A stretch of DNA of 64,000 nt from contig NZ_JFZB01000005.1 in the NCBI RefSeq assembly GCF_000740785.1, forward strand, positions 248,001 through 312,000, written 5' to 3'. A program made the position numbers and the translations under genes. Positions 27,686 to 37,291 of the stretch are shown piece by piece. This DNA is from Paenirhodobacter enshiensis (GTDB taxonomy: Bacteria; Pseudomonadota; Alphaproteobacteria; Rhodobacterales; Rhodobacteraceae). Under the pieces are notes generated by a model. That model had not been told where the DNA came from. It worked only from the letters and a program-made list of their open reading frames with translations, and searched no databases. Each line of letters starts with the position of its first letter. Positions within the stretch are counted from its first letter, which is position 1.

Positions 27686-28953
27686 CAGACGGCCCCGCCG
27701 GTCAGATCGCCCGGATCTTCTGCTGAATCATCAAGGTAATTCAATACCATGCGCGCCACGGCCTCGGCCGCCCCCGCACCGCCCGAGGTCACTGCCCAGG
27801 CGTTGTGCGCCAGCATCGCCGCCTTGTCGGCCGCCATCAGATCCGCCACCGCATCGCCGAGCGCGGTCTCGTCGGTCACCGCCCGCGCCGCCCGCGCGGC
27901 GTCGAGCCGGGCATATTCGGCCGCGAAGGGCCCGGTGCCCGGCCCGTGCAGAATGGCCGAGCCGAGCGCCGCGGGCTCCAGCGGCGAGCGGGGCGAGGGC
28001 GTCTCGGCGCCGAAGGTGCCGCCCATCCAGGTCACCGGGGCGACGCGATACCACAGCCCGTATTCATCGGCGTCGTCGGCAAGGAAGATCTGCGCATCGC
28101 CATCGGGTTCGCCCTCGACGGAGCGGCGCTCGACGATCCAGCCCTGATCGGTAAGTGTTTCGGCCAGATCGTCGGCATCCTCGGGCCGTTCCGGAGCGAG
28201 GATCAGCAGCATCCGGTGCGCATGGCGTTGGGCGCGGGCATGGGCCTCGATCACCGCGGGGAACTCGGCCGCGGGGACGGAGGCGGCCAGCCACACCGGC
28301 CGGGTGCGGGTCTGCGCGGCGATCGAGGCGCGCTCGGCCTCGGAACAGCGCAGCGGTTCGGGCGGTTCCGACATCAGCCCGCCGACCTCGACATGCGCGG
28401 GATCCGCCCCGAGCCGGCCGATCAGCGCCATCGAGGCGGCATCGCGCACGCTGATCCGCGACAGCCGCGACAGCGCAGCGCGCATCAGCCGGCGTTGCGT
28501 GAAACCGGGGTTCAGCGCGGCTTCCGGCAGGGTCATGTCGATCGACAGAAGGGGGACGCCGGCCTCGAAGGTCTCGCCGATCAGTGTCGGGGGAAGCTGC
28601 GCGCCGCTCAGCACGACGGCATCGGGTTGCCAGTGGCGCAGCGCGGAGCGGATGTTCGAGAGATTTTCGCCGGCCGGGTCGATCCGCAGCACGCCATCGG
28701 GCAGTTGCGGGCCGAGCGCCTCAGGGGCGGAGACCACGACCTGAAGATCGGGCCGCATCTTGAGCATCCGGCGCAGCACCATGAGCGCAGCGCCGAAGCC
28801 ATCGGGCGATTCGTCGGGCACCAGCCAGACCAGCTCACCTTCGGGGCGCGCCCGCCATCCGGGCACAGGGAGCGGCACGCCCGATACCAGCCGGGCGAGC
28901 GCGATCCGCGACCACAGCAACAGCGAGGCCTTGGGCCGGACCGGGGAACGCAT
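27685..28953 (-). CDS. waaA: 3-deoxy-D-manno-octulosonic acid transferase (Kdo transferase)
   Basis: This 422-residue GT30-family enzyme adds Kdo to lipid IVA. The N-terminal Rossmann half has [20 protein letters not shown] and the acceptor-side motif [17 protein letters not shown]. The C-terminal half has [28 protein letters not shown] and [22 protein letters not shown]. The acceptor and base regions are rather divergent from enterobacterial WaaA but follow the alphaproteobacterial pattern. The start MRSPVRPK is the first codon with sensible composition. It lies between a DUF4170 gene and lpxK. Confidence 0.9.
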   Translation of the reverse strand: MRSPVRPKASLLLWSRIALARLVSGVPLPVPGWRARPEGELVWLVPDESPDGFGAALMVLRRMLKMRPDLQVVVSAPEALGPQLPDGVLRIDPAGENLSNIRSALRHWQPDAVVLSGAQLPPTLIGETFEAGVPLLSIDMTLPEAALNPGFTQRRLMRAALSRLSRISVRDAASMALIGRLGADPAHVEVGGLMSEPPEPLRCSEAERASIAAQTRTRPVWLAASVPAAEFPAVIEAHARAQRHAHRMLLILAPERPEDADDLAETLTDQGWIVERRSVEGEPDGDAQIFLADDADEYGLWYRVAPVTWMGGTFGAETPSPRSPLEPAALGSAILHGPGTGPFAAEYARLDAARAARAVTDETALGDAVADLMAADKAAMLAHNAWAVTSGGAGAAEAVARMVLNYLDDSAEDPGDLTGGAV

Positions 28954-28975
28954 CAGACGGCGCGGCCCCCCGGTC

Positions 28976-29233
28976 TCAGTGACCGAGTTCCTCGGTCGAC
29001 GAGACCGCCGATTCCTCGTCGCGCAGGCGATGCAGATGCGCGATGAAGTAGCGGGTGTGGGCGTTGTCCACGGTGCGCTGCGCTTCGGCCTTCCAGGCGG
29101 CATGCGCTTCGGCATAGCTCGGGAAGATCCCGACGACGTGGATCTTGCTGACATCCTTGAACTCGGTCCGGGCCGGATCGACGAGTTCGCCGCCGAACAC
29201 CAGATGAAGACGCTGCGGGGTTTTGCTGGACAT
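28976..29233 (-). CDS. DUF4170 small protein
   Basis: This 85-residue soluble protein contains LHLVFGGELVDP, FKDVSKIHVVGIFPSY and RYFIAHLHRL, the pattern I associate with DUF4170. Function is unknown. In Rhodobacteraceae it is regularly placed next to waaA and lpxK, which suggests a link with LPS synthesis or simply a conserved operon. The ATG is preceded by GGAGTG-like bases. Confidence 0.75.
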   Translation of the reverse strand: MSSKTPQRLHLVFGGELVDPARTEFKDVSKIHVVGIFPSYAEAHAAWKAEAQRTVDNAHTRYFIAHLHRLRDEESAVSSTEELGH

Positions 29234-29370
29234 GATCACTCCTGTCTCTGAGGCTGGCCGGACAGTATTCCATTGTATGCCGCATCTCAAGCCTGCCCTT
29301 GCTCTGGCATACCCTTCCCTTAAAAGAGACGCAACGCAGTCGATGCGATGCGACGAGGGAGGGAACCCGA

Positions 29371-30459
29371 ATGAGCCAGAGCCTGATGCAGATCTACGAT
29401 GCCCGCGTGGCCGAGGGCACGTTGCACGCCGATGCCGCGCAGCGCGCCGTGCTGCCGCTGCTCGAGGCGATCCGCACGGAGCTGGAAAAGCCGGTGAAGA
29501 AATCCGGCGGGCTGTTTGGCATGTTCGCAAAGCCGGTGGCCGAGCCGGTGAAGGGGCTGTATCTGTGGGGCGGCGTCGGGCGCGGCAAGTCGATGCTGAT
29601 GGATCTGTTCTGCGGCGCGGTCGACGTGCCGAAACGGCGCGTCCACTTCCACGCCTTCATGCAGGAGGTTCAGGCGAAGATCGAGGCCGCCCGCAAGACC
29701 CATGTGGCGGATTCGCTGATGCCCGTGGCCGAGGACATCGCCGGCTCGCTGCGGCTGCTGTGCTTCGACGAGATGCAGATCACCGACATCGCGGATGCAA
29801 TGATCGTCGGCCGCCTGTTCGAGGAGCTGTTCAAGCGCGGCGTGACCGTCGTCACCACCTCGAACCGCGCGCCCGAGGAGCTTTACAAGAACGGCCTGAA
29901 CCGGCAGCTGTTCCTGCCGTTCATCGACATCATCCGCACCAGGCTGACGGTGCACGAGATCATCTCGGAAACCGATTACCGCCAGCACCGTCTGGCCGGG
30001 GCTCAGGTGTATTTCCACCCGCTCGGCGCGCCGGCGACGCGGGCGATGGACGAGCTGTGGAATGAGCTGACGGGCGGTGACAACGGCGGTTCGCTGACGC
30101 TCGAAGTGATGGGGCGGCATCTGGTGATCCCGCATTTCCATTCGGGCGTGGGCCGCGCGTCGTTTGACGATCTGTGTGCCCATGCGCTCGGCCCGGCGGA
30201 TTATCTGGCCGTGGCGAATGCGATGAAGCTGTTGATGATCGACGATATTCCGGAACTGTCGTCGTCGAACTTCAACCAGGCGAAGCGCTTCGTGACGCTG
30301 ATCGACGCGCTTTACGAGGCGAAGGTGCGGCTGGTGTGCTCGGCCGCGGCGGAGCCCGAACAGCTGTATGTGCAGGGCGAGGGTTCGTTCGAGTTCGAGC
30401 GCACCGCAAGCCGCCTGCGCGAGATGCAGAGCGCCGACTGGATCGGCGACGAGGTGTAA
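29371..30459 (+). CDS. zapE: Cell division ATPase ZapE (AFG1/LACE1 family)
   Basis: The 362-residue AAA-type ATPase has Walker A GGVGRGKS, Walker B LLCFDEMQITD and arginine-containing TSNRAPEELY. The second half includes RRLTVHEII-type strands and ends with a helix. ZapE acts on the Z-ring in Gammaproteobacteria; the mitochondrial homologue AFG1 serves protein quality control. The start MSQSLMQ is chosen because GAGGGAGGG is 8 nt upstream. It diverges from the DUF4170-waaA operon. Confidence 0.9.
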   Translation: MSQSLMQIYDARVAEGTLHADAAQRAVLPLLEAIRTELEKPVKKSGGLFGMFAKPVAEPVKGLYLWGGVGRGKSMLMDLFCGAVDVPKRRVHFHAFMQEVQAKIEAARKTHVADSLMPVAEDIAGSLRLLCFDEMQITDIADAMIVGRLFEELFKRGVTVVTTSNRAPEELYKNGLNRQLFLPFIDIIRTRLTVHEIISETDYRQHRLAGAQVYFHPLGAPATRAMDELWNELTGGDNGGSLTLEVMGRHLVIPHFHSGVGRASFDDLCAHALGPADYLAVANAMKLLMIDDIPELSSSNFNQAKRFVTLIDALYEAKVRLVCSAAAEPEQLYVQGEGSFEFERTASRLREMQSADWIGDEV

Positions 30460-30465
30460 CCGAAA

Positions 30466-30485
30466 GGGGCGGCCCGCGCCGCCCC
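30466..30485. terminator. Bidirectional hairpin between zapE and the LLM monooxygenase gene
   Basis: The 7-bp stem GGGGCGG / CCGCCCC with a 6-nt loop lies just after the zapE stop and between convergent genes. Confidence 0.5.
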
Positions 30486-30502
30486 GCTGTCCGCCGAGGG
30501 GC

Positions 30503-31552
30503 TTACGCCTTCCCGGCCAGCATCTCGCGCACCAGCGGAATGACGCGGGTGCCGTACAGCTCGATGTTGTGCAGGTTGGTGCGGTAGTCCTGCGGGCCCG
30601 AGGAATATTTCAGCGTGAACCGGCTCAGCCCCAGTCCGCGCACGGTGCGCACGATCTTGCGCGCCACGGTTTCGGGCGAGCCGACGTAAAGCGAGCCGTG
30701 CTCGATTTCGCTCTCATAGGCCTCGCGGCTGAGCGTGCCCCAGCCGCGGCTGGCGCCGATCATCCGGTGCATCGCCTGATAGCCGGTGAAGTATTCCTCG
30801 CGGGCGAGGGCGTCGGTCTCGCCGACATGGCCCGGCGAATGCACGCCGATCGGCAGGACGGGCGTGCCCATCTGCTCATGCGCGCGGCGATACAGATCGA
30901 CGAAGGGGGCGAAGCGCATCGCGTCGCCGCCGATGATCGCCAGCATCAGCGGCATTCCCATCGCCGCCGCCTCGACCACCGATTGCGGCGAACCGCCGAC
31001 GCCGCGCCACACGGTCAGCCTGTTCTCGGGGCGCGGATAGACGGTCACGCCCTTCAGACGCGGGGTGAACTGGCCCTGATTCGAGACCTTCTCCTGGGTC
31101 AGCAGCTGGGTCAGGAACTGCGCCTTCTCCTGGAACAGCGTCTCGTAATCGTCGAGCTGGAAGCCGAACAGCGGGAAGCTCTCGGTGAAGGAACCGCGGC
31201 CGATGGTGATCTCGGCCCGGCCCGGCGCGATGGCGTCGAGGGTGGAGAACCGCTGGAACAGCCGGATCGGATCGTCCGAGGACAGCACCGTGACCGAGGT
31301 GCCGCCGCGGATATGCCCGGTCTGGCCGAGCAGCGCGCCAAGGATCGGCTCGGGAGAGGAAATCGCGAAATCCGGGCGGTGATGCTCGCCGAGGCCGAAG
31401 TAATCGACGCCGAGCTGATCTGCGAGGATGCCCTCGGCCAGCGTGTCGCGGATCACCTGCGCGCCCGAGCGCGGGCCGGTGTCGTCGCGGGTGATGTCCC
31501 CGAAGGTATCGAGGCCGAATTCGAGCTTTGAGAAGTCGGGAAGGGGGGTCAT
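30503..31552 (-). CDS. LLM-class flavin-dependent oxidoreductase
   Basis: This 349-residue luciferase-like TIM barrel has the hallmarks LGVDYFGLGEHH, SPEPILGALLGQT, APGRAEITIGRGS and GSPETVARKI. These proteins use FMNH2 supplied by a reductase to oxidise aldehydes, amines or sulfur compounds; the substrate is unknown. It stands alone. A short palindrome lies 9-26 nt before its ATG and could be an operator. Confidence 0.85.
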   Translation of the reverse strand: MTPLPDFSKLEFGLDTFGDITRDDTGPRSGAQVIRDTLAEGILADQLGVDYFGLGEHHRPDFAISSPEPILGALLGQTGHIRGGTSVTVLSSDDPIRLFQRFSTLDAIAPGRAEITIGRGSFTESFPLFGFQLDDYETLFQEKAQFLTQLLTQEKVSNQGQFTPRLKGVTVYPRPENRLTVWRGVGGSPQSVVEAAAMGMPLMLAIIGGDAMRFAPFVDLYRRAHEQMGTPVLPIGVHSPGHVGETDALAREEYFTGYQAMHRMIGASRGWGTLSREAYESEIEHGSLYVGSPETVARKIVRTVRGLGLSRFTLKYSSGPQDYRTNLHNIELYGTRVIPLVREMLAGKA

Positions 31553-31560
31553 GAGGATGC

Positions 31561-31578
31561 TCCGTCAGCGTTGACGGA
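31561..31578 (-). promoter_or_regulatory. Palindromic operator-like site upstream of the LLM gene
   Basis: TCCGTCA-GCGT-TGACGGA is a 7-bp perfect inverted repeat. It lies 8 nt before the LLM gene start codon, in a position where a repressor would block transcription or the hairpin would mask translation. Confidence 0.4.
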
Positions 31579-31676
31579 AAGATAGGCGGCGGGGCGGGCT
31601 GTGCATAGGCGAACGGCCGCACAGTCAGCCTTGCATCCGCGCGCGGATGGGGCGCACTGTGGCGCATCCTGCCCGG

Positions 31677-31920
31677 GGATGCGCAGGCCTGTCCGGGCGA
31701 GGCGGTGTTTGCGATCACCCGGCCGCTTCTGGTGATCCTTGGGATGACGAGCCGCTGGTCTCGCGAGGGCTGTCCTTCGGGCTGGCACGGAGGGTGAGGG
31801 GGGCTGCTGCTCAATCTGCCCTGGGCATCGCATGGTCTGTTCGAGGACTGTCCGGAAGATGTCGTGCCTGCCCTGCGCATGTTCGTCCGCCGCGCTGTCG
31901 GAGAGGGGGCGGCGCGCTGA
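31677..31920 (+). pseudogene. Decayed C-terminal fragment of an alpha/beta hydrolase (tentative)
   Basis: Three frames each hold a piece of one plausible protein end. One reads AITRPLLVILG (31709-31743), the next DDEPLVSRGLSFGLARRV and the last LLLNLPWASHGLFEDCPEDV running to a TGA at 31918. In order they follow the C-terminal pattern of alpha/beta hydrolases: PxLVIxG, then DxLV, then a strand with an active-site-like His in LPWASHG. Two frameshifts near 31745 and 31798 break it, and no N-terminal half is visible. Confidence 0.4.
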
Positions 31921-31950
31921 GCGCCGGCCGATTCCGTTGGCGGCGGCAAC

Positions 31951-33255
31951 TCAGCCGTTGTCGCGCAGCACCTTGCCGGCGAGGTAGAGCGAGCCGCAGA
32001 TCAGCACCCGTGCCGAGGGATCGCGCGCCGCGATGGCGTCGAGGGCGGCGGCGACGGTCTCGGCCGTGCGCACCTCGGCGAAGCCGGCCTCGCGGGCGAA
32101 GCCGGCGATTTCGGCGGCCTGAAGGGTGTTCGGCTCCTCGGGGATGGTGACGGCGGTCAGGCTGGCGACATGCGGCACCAGCGGGTGCATGTAGCCCGCC
32201 ACGTCCTTGGTGTTGATCATGCCGCAGATCAGATGCGTCGGGCGTTCGGGCATCCGCGCGAGGGTGGCGGCCACGGCCTCGCCGCCGGCCGGATTGTGCC
32301 CGCCGTCGAGCCACAGCTCGATCCCCGGGGCGCTCATGGCGAGCGGCCCCTTGCGCAGGCGCTGGAACCGGGCGGGCCATTCGGCGCGGGTGACGGCGGC
32401 CTCGCAGGCGGTCTCGCCGAAGCCGAGATGGCGCAGCGCCATGATCGCGGCGCCGGCGTTCTGGATCTGATGCGGGCCGGGCAGGTTCGGCAGGGGCAGG
32501 TCGAGAAGGCCGTTCTCGTCCTGGAAGATCATCCGGCCGCGCTCCTCGAAGGCGTTCCAGTGCTGACCGAAGGCGAGGACCGGGGCGCCGAGACGTTCGG
32601 CCTTCGCCTCGATCACCGCGAGGCCCTCGGGCGTCTGCGGGCCGACGACGACCGGCACGCCGCGCTTGATGATCCCGGCCTTCTCGCCGGCGATCTCGGC
32701 CACGGTATTGCCGAGGTATTGCTGATGGTCGAGCGAGACCGGCGTGATGATGCACAGCGCCGGATGCTCGATCACGTTGGTGGCGTCGAGCCGGCCGCCG
32801 AGGCCGACCTCGAGCAGGGTGTAATCGGCCGGCGTGCGCGCGAAGGCAAGGAAGCCCGCGGCGGTGGTGATCTCGAAGAAGGTGATGGGCGTGCCGGCGT
32901 TCTTCGCCTCGCATTCCTTCAGGAGCGCGGCGAGGGCGGGTTCGGAGATCAGTTCTCCGGCGACACGGATGCGCTCGTGGAAGCGGGCGAGATGGGGCGA
33001 GGTATAGGCGTGGACGCGCTTGCCCTGCGATTCGAGCCCGGCGCGGATCATCGCCTGGGTCGAGCCCTTGCCGTTGGTGCCGGCGATGTGGATCGCGGGT
33101 GGAATGGCGCGTTCGGGATTGCCGAGGCGGGCGAGGATGTCGCGCATCCGGTCGAGCGACAGGTCGATCACCTTCGGGTGCAGCGACATCAGCCGGTGCA
33201 GGATTTCATCCGAGGAGCGGTTGTCCGAAGGGAGCACTTCCGAAGACTGGGTCAT
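31951..33255 (-). CDS. folC: Bifunctional folylpolyglutamate/dihydrofolate synthase FolC
   Basis: This 434-residue Mur-ligase-type enzyme has P-loop HIAGTNGKGST, TSPHLARFHERIRV, the Mg/ATP region ITPVSLDHQQYLG and C-terminal LDGGHNPAGG. It adds glutamate to dihydropteroate and extends folate tails. It is downstream of accD on the same strand, as in many bacteria (accD-folC), though a dispersed repeat now sits between them. Confidence 0.94.
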   Translation of the reverse strand: MTQSSEVLPSDNRSSDEILHRLMSLHPKVIDLSLDRMRDILARLGNPERAIPPAIHIAGTNGKGSTQAMIRAGLESQGKRVHAYTSPHLARFHERIRVAGELISEPALAALLKECEAKNAGTPITFFEITTAAGFLAFARTPADYTLLEVGLGGRLDATNVIEHPALCIITPVSLDHQQYLGNTVAEIAGEKAGIIKRGVPVVVGPQTPEGLAVIEAKAERLGAPVLAFGQHWNAFEERGRMIFQDENGLLDLPLPNLPGPHQIQNAGAAIMALRHLGFGETACEAAVTRAEWPARFQRLRKGPLAMSAPGIELWLDGGHNPAGGEAVAATLARMPERPTHLICGMINTKDVAGYMHPLVPHVASLTAVTIPEEPNTLQAAEIAGFAREAGFAEVRTAETVAAALDAIAARDPSARVLICGSLYLAGKVLRDNG

Positions 33256-33290
33256 GACGCGCCTTTCCAGCCGTGGGTTCGGCCCGAAGG

Positions 33291-33341
33291 CCGGGGGCTC
33301 TGCCCCCGGACCCCCGGGATATTTTCAGCGAATCGAAAGGG
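33291..33341 (+). repeat. Dispersed GC-rich palindromic repeat, copy D
   Basis: The unit has the hairpin CCGGGGGC-TCT-GCCCCCGG, then CCCCCGGGATATTTT and GCGAATCGAAAGG. It lies between accD and folC, the only copy here not between convergent genes. Confidence 0.85.
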
Positions 33342-33373
33342 CGGCCGGCTGTTGGCGCGGGCCGCCCGATGGA

Positions 33374-34279
33374 TCAGGCCTTCGCTTCGGCAGGTTTGCC
33401 GGGCGCGGGCAGGTCGGCGATGATCGCCGGCGGCAGGCCCATCAGCATCCGGGTGATGGTGACCAGCTCCTCGCGCAGCTTCTTGCGGTGCGTCACGCGG
33501 TCGAGCATCCCGTGATCGAGCAGGTATTCGGCGCGCTGGAACCCCTCGGGGAGCTTCTCGCGGATGGTCTGTTCGATGACGCGGGGGCCGGCGAAGCAGA
33601 TCAGCGCGTTCGGTTCCGAGATCTGCACGTCGCCGAGCATGGCGTAAGACGCCGTCACGCCGCCGGTGGTGGGGTGGGTGAGCACGACGATATAGGGCAG
33701 ATGCGCTTCCTTGAGCATCTCGACCGCGACGGTCGAGCGCGGCATCTGCATCAGCGACAGGATACCTTCCTGCATCCGCGCGCCGCCGGCGGCCGAGAAC
33801 AGGATCAGCGGGCGCTTCAGTTTCACCGCGCGTTCGGCTGCGGCGACGATGGCGTTGCCGACATACATGCCCATCGAGCCGCCCATGAACGAGAAGTCCT
33901 GCGCCGCGGCGACGATCGGGGTGCGGCCCATCTCGCCCTCGGCGACGAGCATCGCGTCTTTCTCGCCGGTGTTCTTCTGCGCGGCCTTCATCCGGTCGGG
34001 GTATTTCTTCTGGTCGCGGAAATGCAGCGGGTCGGCGACGGGGACGGGGACCTTGACCTCGGTGAAGATGCCGCCGTCGAACAGCGCGTTGAAGCGCGCG
34101 CGCGGCGTGATCGCCATGTGATGGTCACAGTTGGTGCAGACGTTCAGGTTTTCCGCAAGTTCGCGGTGGAACAGCATCGTGCCGCATTCCGGGCACTTGG
34201 TCCAAAGGTTCTCGGGCATTTCGCGGCGCGAGAACAGGGAATTGATCTTCGGTTTGACGTAGTTCGAGATCCAGTTCAT
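33374..34279 (-). CDS. accD: Acetyl-CoA carboxylase carboxyltransferase subunit beta AccD
   Basis: This 301-residue protein carries an N-terminal four-cysteine zinc finger (C-x2-C-x15-C-x2-C, CPEC and CTNC) and the carboxyltransferase domain (SGGARMQEGILSLMQM-type sequence, HPTTGGVTASYAMLGD). With AccA it transfers the carboxyl group to acetyl-CoA in fatty-acid synthesis. The start MNWISNYV is the family's usual start. It diverges from the TSUP permease. Confidence 0.95.
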   Translation of the reverse strand: MNWISNYVKPKINSLFSRREMPENLWTKCPECGTMLFHRELAENLNVCTNCDHHMAITPRARFNALFDGGIFTEVKVPVPVADPLHFRDQKKYPDRMKAAQKNTGEKDAMLVAEGEMGRTPIVAAAQDFSFMGGSMGMYVGNAIVAAAERAVKLKRPLILFSAAGGARMQEGILSLMQMPRSTVAVEMLKEAHLPYIVVLTHPTTGGVTASYAMLGDVQISEPNALICFAGPRVIEQTIREKLPEGFQRAEYLLDHGMLDRVTHRKKLREELVTITRMLMGLPPAIIADLPAPGKPAEAKA

Positions 34280-34418
34280 CGGTCGTGAAGCCCCTTTTTG
34301 CGTCGGCCTGAAATAATCCCCATGCGACCGAAATGCAATCGGCACGGGTGAGGGCGGGTTTACTTCGCGCCCCGGGCGGCGGATGAAGACCCGCCGGAGC
34401 GGATCGAAAGGAGCTCGG

Positions 34419-35177
34419 ATGTTCGAGGTTGCGGGGGATATCGCGGCGCTGCTGATCGCGGCGGCGCTGTTCGCGGGGTTCGTCGATTCCATCGCCGGCG
34501 GCGGCGGGCTGATCACCTTGCCGGTGCTGATGCTCAGCGGCGCGAGCCCGCTGCAGGCGATCGCGACCAACAAGGTGCAGAGCGTGTTCGGCTCGGCCAC
34601 GGCGACGGTGTCCTATGCGAGGGCCGGGCAGGTGGATCTGCGCCGGCAGATCGGAACCGCGCTCATCGCTTTCGCGGGCGGGCTGATCGGCGCGCTTCTG
34701 GCCTCGCGCGTGCCGGCCGAGGGGCTGCGTTACGCCCTGCCGGTGATCCTGATCGCCATCGCCGCCTTCTTCGCGTTCAAGCGCGGCCTGAACGACGAGG
34801 ACCGGACCGAGCGGCTGAGCCCCGTCGCCTATTCCGCCTTCGTGGTGCCGCTGATCGGCTTCTATGACGGGGCGATCGGGCCGGGGGCGGGGTCGTTTTA
34901 CATGCTCGGCTTCGTCATGCTGGCGGGATACGGCGTGCTGAAGGCGACGGCGCACACGAAATTGCTGAACTTCGGATCGAACCTCGGCGGGCTGGTGGCC
35001 TATGCCGCAGTGGCAACGCCGTGGTGGAAGATCGGTCTGGCGATGGGGCTGGCGCAGATGCTGGGCGCGCAACTCGGCAGCCGGATGGCGATGAAGCGCG
35101 GCGCGCGGCTGATCAAGCCGCTTCTGGTCGCGACGTCGCTCGCGCTCGCTGCGCGGCTGATCTGGCAACTGCTGTAA
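34419..35177 (+). CDS. TSUP-family (TauE/SafE) membrane permease
   Basis: This 252-residue protein has about eight hydrophobic helices and the family motifs DSIAGGGGLITLPVLML near the N-terminus and FYDGAIGPGAGSFYMLGF in the middle. Members transport sulfite, sulfoacetate, taurine-derived or other organic anions; the substrate is not evident. AAAGGAG lies 5 nt before the ATG. It is a single gene. Confidence 0.88.
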   Translation: MFEVAGDIAALLIAAALFAGFVDSIAGGGGLITLPVLMLSGASPLQAIATNKVQSVFGSATATVSYARAGQVDLRRQIGTALIAFAGGLIGALLASRVPAEGLRYALPVILIAIAAFFAFKRGLNDEDRTERLSPVAYSAFVVPLIGFYDGAIGPGAGSFYMLGFVMLAGYGVLKATAHTKLLNFGSNLGGLVAYAAVATPWWKIGLAMGLAQMLGAQLGSRMAMKRGARLIKPLLVATSLALAARLIWQLL

Positions 35178-35349
35178 CGGCGCTCTTGCGCCGGTGTGAG
35201 GGCACAAACCTGCGCCCGGGGGGTTCCCCCGCCGTGCAAAATTGCGTTATCCCTTGCATATCGAGTTGAAATCGAAGCCGCCGGAACCGAGAAGGGCACA
35301 GGCCCACGGGCGGAGAGTTGAGGCACAGACACAGCTGGAGGGCTGTATA

Positions 35350-35874
35350 ATGAAGACTTTCATCTTGCGGAGCATGGCGGTTCTTGGGGCGACGATGATC
35401 CTGTCGGGGGCCGTCGCTGCGCAGGAGACCTCCAACCGGGTCGCCGCCAAGGGCGACTGGAGCGTCTTCAGCGAGAACAACCCGAAGGAATGCTGGGGTG
35501 TCTCCTCGCCCAAGGACACGCAGAACACCAAGGACGGCAAGAAGGCTGACGTGCGTCGCGGCGACATCTTGCTGTTCGTCACCTTCCGCGGCGCGAAGCC
35601 GGGCGAGGTGTCGTTCATGGGCGGCTATGCCTTCGCCCCGGGCTCGACCGTCGACGCCGTGACCGACAAGGGCGCGAAGTTCACGCTGTTCACCAAGGAC
35701 GAGGGGGCCTGGGCCGGCTCGCCCGCCGATGATGCGAAGATCATCGCCGCGCTCAAGTCCGCCAATGACGTGACGCTGAGCGGCAAGTCCGGCAAGGGCA
35801 CGCAGACGCAGGACAAGTTCTCGCTCAAGGGGTTCTCGGCGGCGATGGACGAGGCGGCGAAGCGCTGCAAGTAG
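35350..35874 (+). CDS. Invasion-associated locus B (IalB) family secreted protein
   Basis: The 174-residue product has a clear signal peptide (cleavage after VAAQ or similar, about residue 24). A small beta-rich domain follows, with GDWSVFSENNPKECWGVSS and a C-terminal Cys in AAKRCK that may pair with the Cys in ECWGV. IalB was named in Bartonella, but related proteins are widespread in non-pathogenic Rhodobacteraceae and their role is unknown. It lies just upstream of rlmN with a terminator between. Confidence 0.75.
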   Translation: MKTFILRSMAVLGATMILSGAVAAQETSNRVAAKGDWSVFSENNPKECWGVSSPKDTQNTKDGKKADVRRGDILLFVTFRGAKPGEVSFMGGYAFAPGSTVDAVTDKGAKFTLFTKDEGAWAGSPADDAKIIAALKSANDVTLSGKSGKGTQTQDKFSLKGFSAAMDEAAKRCK

Positions 35875-35912
35875 GCCGCTGACCCGGGCGTCAGTCCTAA
35901 AAAACCGCATTC

Positions 35913-35938
35913 AGGCGCGCCAAACCGGCGCGCCTTTT
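35913..35938 (+). terminator. Rho-independent terminator after the IalB-family gene
   Basis: A perfect 9-bp stem AGGCGCGCC / GGCGCGCCT with a 5-nt loop is followed by a short T tract (TTTCGTTT). Confidence 0.85.
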
Positions 35939-36003
35939 CGTTTCGCGCTTTGTTTTTCAGGGCGAATCCCCTATATCCGCCTCTCATTCAGGAAATCCGA
36001 GCC

Positions 36004-37185
36004 ATGACCGAAGCCACTGCACCCGTCACCCAGGACGTGCTGACCATTCCGCGCAAGCTGCCCGAGACGGGCAAGGTGAACCTCGTCGGTCTCACCCGCG
36101 AACAACTGCGCGATGCGCTGATCGAGGCGGGCACGCCCGAGAAGCAGGCGAAGATGCGGCTCGGTCAGGTCTGGCAGTGGATCTATTACTGGGGCGTGCG
36201 CGATTTCGCGCAGATGACCAACCTGTCGAAGGATTACCGCGCGCTTCTGACCGAGAAGTTCGAGATCGGCCTGCCCGAGATTGTCACCCGTCAGGTGTCC
36301 GAGGACGGCACGCGCAAGTATCTGCTGCGCATCGCCGGCGGCCATGAGGTCGAGACCGTCTATATCCCCGAGGAAGGCCGCGGCACGCTGTGCGTCTCGT
36401 CGCAGGTGGGCTGCACGCTGACCTGCACCTTCTGTCACACCGGCACCCAGAAGCTGGTGCGCAACCTGACCGCGGGCGAGATCGTCGGGCAGGTTCTGGT
36501 GGCGCGCGACGACCTCGGCGAATGGCCCGAGCCCGGCCAGCCCAAGCCCGAGGAACGTCTGGTCTCCAACGTCGTGCTGATGGGCATGGGCGAGCCGCTC
36601 TACAACTTCGACAACGTGCGCGACGCGATGCAGGTGGTGATGGATGGCGAGGGGATCTCGCTCAGCCGTCGCCGGATCACGCTGTCGACCTCGGGCGTGG
36701 TGCCGATGATCGCGCGCGCGGCCGAGGAGATCGGCTGTCTGCTGGCGATCAGCTTCCACGCCACCACGAACGAGACCCGCGACAAGCTGGTGCCGATCAA
36801 CAAGAAATGGAACATCGCCGAGCTGCTGCAGGCGCTGCGCGATTATCCGCGCCTGTCGAACAGCGAGCGGATCACCTTCGAATATGTCATGCTCAAGGGC
36901 GTGAACGACAGCGACGACGACGCCCGCCGTCTGGTCAAGCTGATCCGCGGCATCCCGGCGAAGATCAACCTGATCCCGTTCAACGAATGGCCCGGCGCGC
37001 CCTATCAGCGCTCGGACTGGGAGCGGATCGAGGCTTTCGCCGACATCATCTACAAGGCCGGCTATGCGAGCCCGATCCGCACCCCGCGCGGCGAGGACAT
37101 CATGGCCGCCTGCGGGCAGCTGAAATCCGCGACCGAGCGCGCCCGCAAGTCGAAGGCGCAGATCGCCGCCGAGGCCGGGCTGTAA
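36004..37185 (+). CDS. rlmN: Dual-specificity 23S rRNA/tRNA adenine C2 methyltransferase RlmN
   Basis: This 393-residue radical SAM enzyme has the cluster motif [11 protein letters not shown] (CxxxCxxC), [21 protein letters not shown] and the methyl-carrying Cys region near the C-terminus (IMAACGQL). It methylates A2503 of 23S rRNA and A37 of some tRNAs. ATG 36004 is preceded by a GGAAATCCGAGCC leader. A very strong terminator follows. Confidence 0.96.
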   Translation: MTEATAPVTQDVLTIPRKLPETGKVNLVGLTREQLRDALIEAGTPEKQAKMRLGQVWQWIYYWGVRDFAQMTNLSKDYRALLTEKFEIGLPEIVTRQVSEDGTRKYLLRIAGGHEVETVYIPEEGRGTLCVSSQVGCTLTCTFCHTGTQKLVRNLTAGEIVGQVLVARDDLGEWPEPGQPKPEERLVSNVVLMGMGEPLYNFDNVRDAMQVVMDGEGISLSRRRITLSTSGVVPMIARAAEEIGCLLAISFHATTNETRDKLVPINKKWNIAELLQALRDYPRLSNSERITFEYVMLKGVNDSDDDARRLVKLIRGIPAKINLIPFNEWPGAPYQRSDWERIEAFADIIYKAGYASPIRTPRGEDIMAACGQLKSATERARKSKAQIAAEAGL

Positions 37186-37210
37186 GGCCGGCGAAGGATC
37201 GCTTCGAAAA

Positions 37211-37255
37211 AACGGCCCCGGTTCAGCGCGTTCTGAACCGGGGCCGTTCGTTTTT
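37211..37255 (+). terminator. Strong rho-independent terminator of rlmN
   Basis: A perfect 16-bp stem AACGGCCCCGGTTCAG / CTGAACCGGGGCCGTT with a 6-nt loop is followed by CGTTTTT. This is the best terminator in the window. Confidence 0.95.
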
Positions 37256-37291
37256 CGGGGGTGCCCCGCCGGTCAGGGCGGGGCCTGCGGG

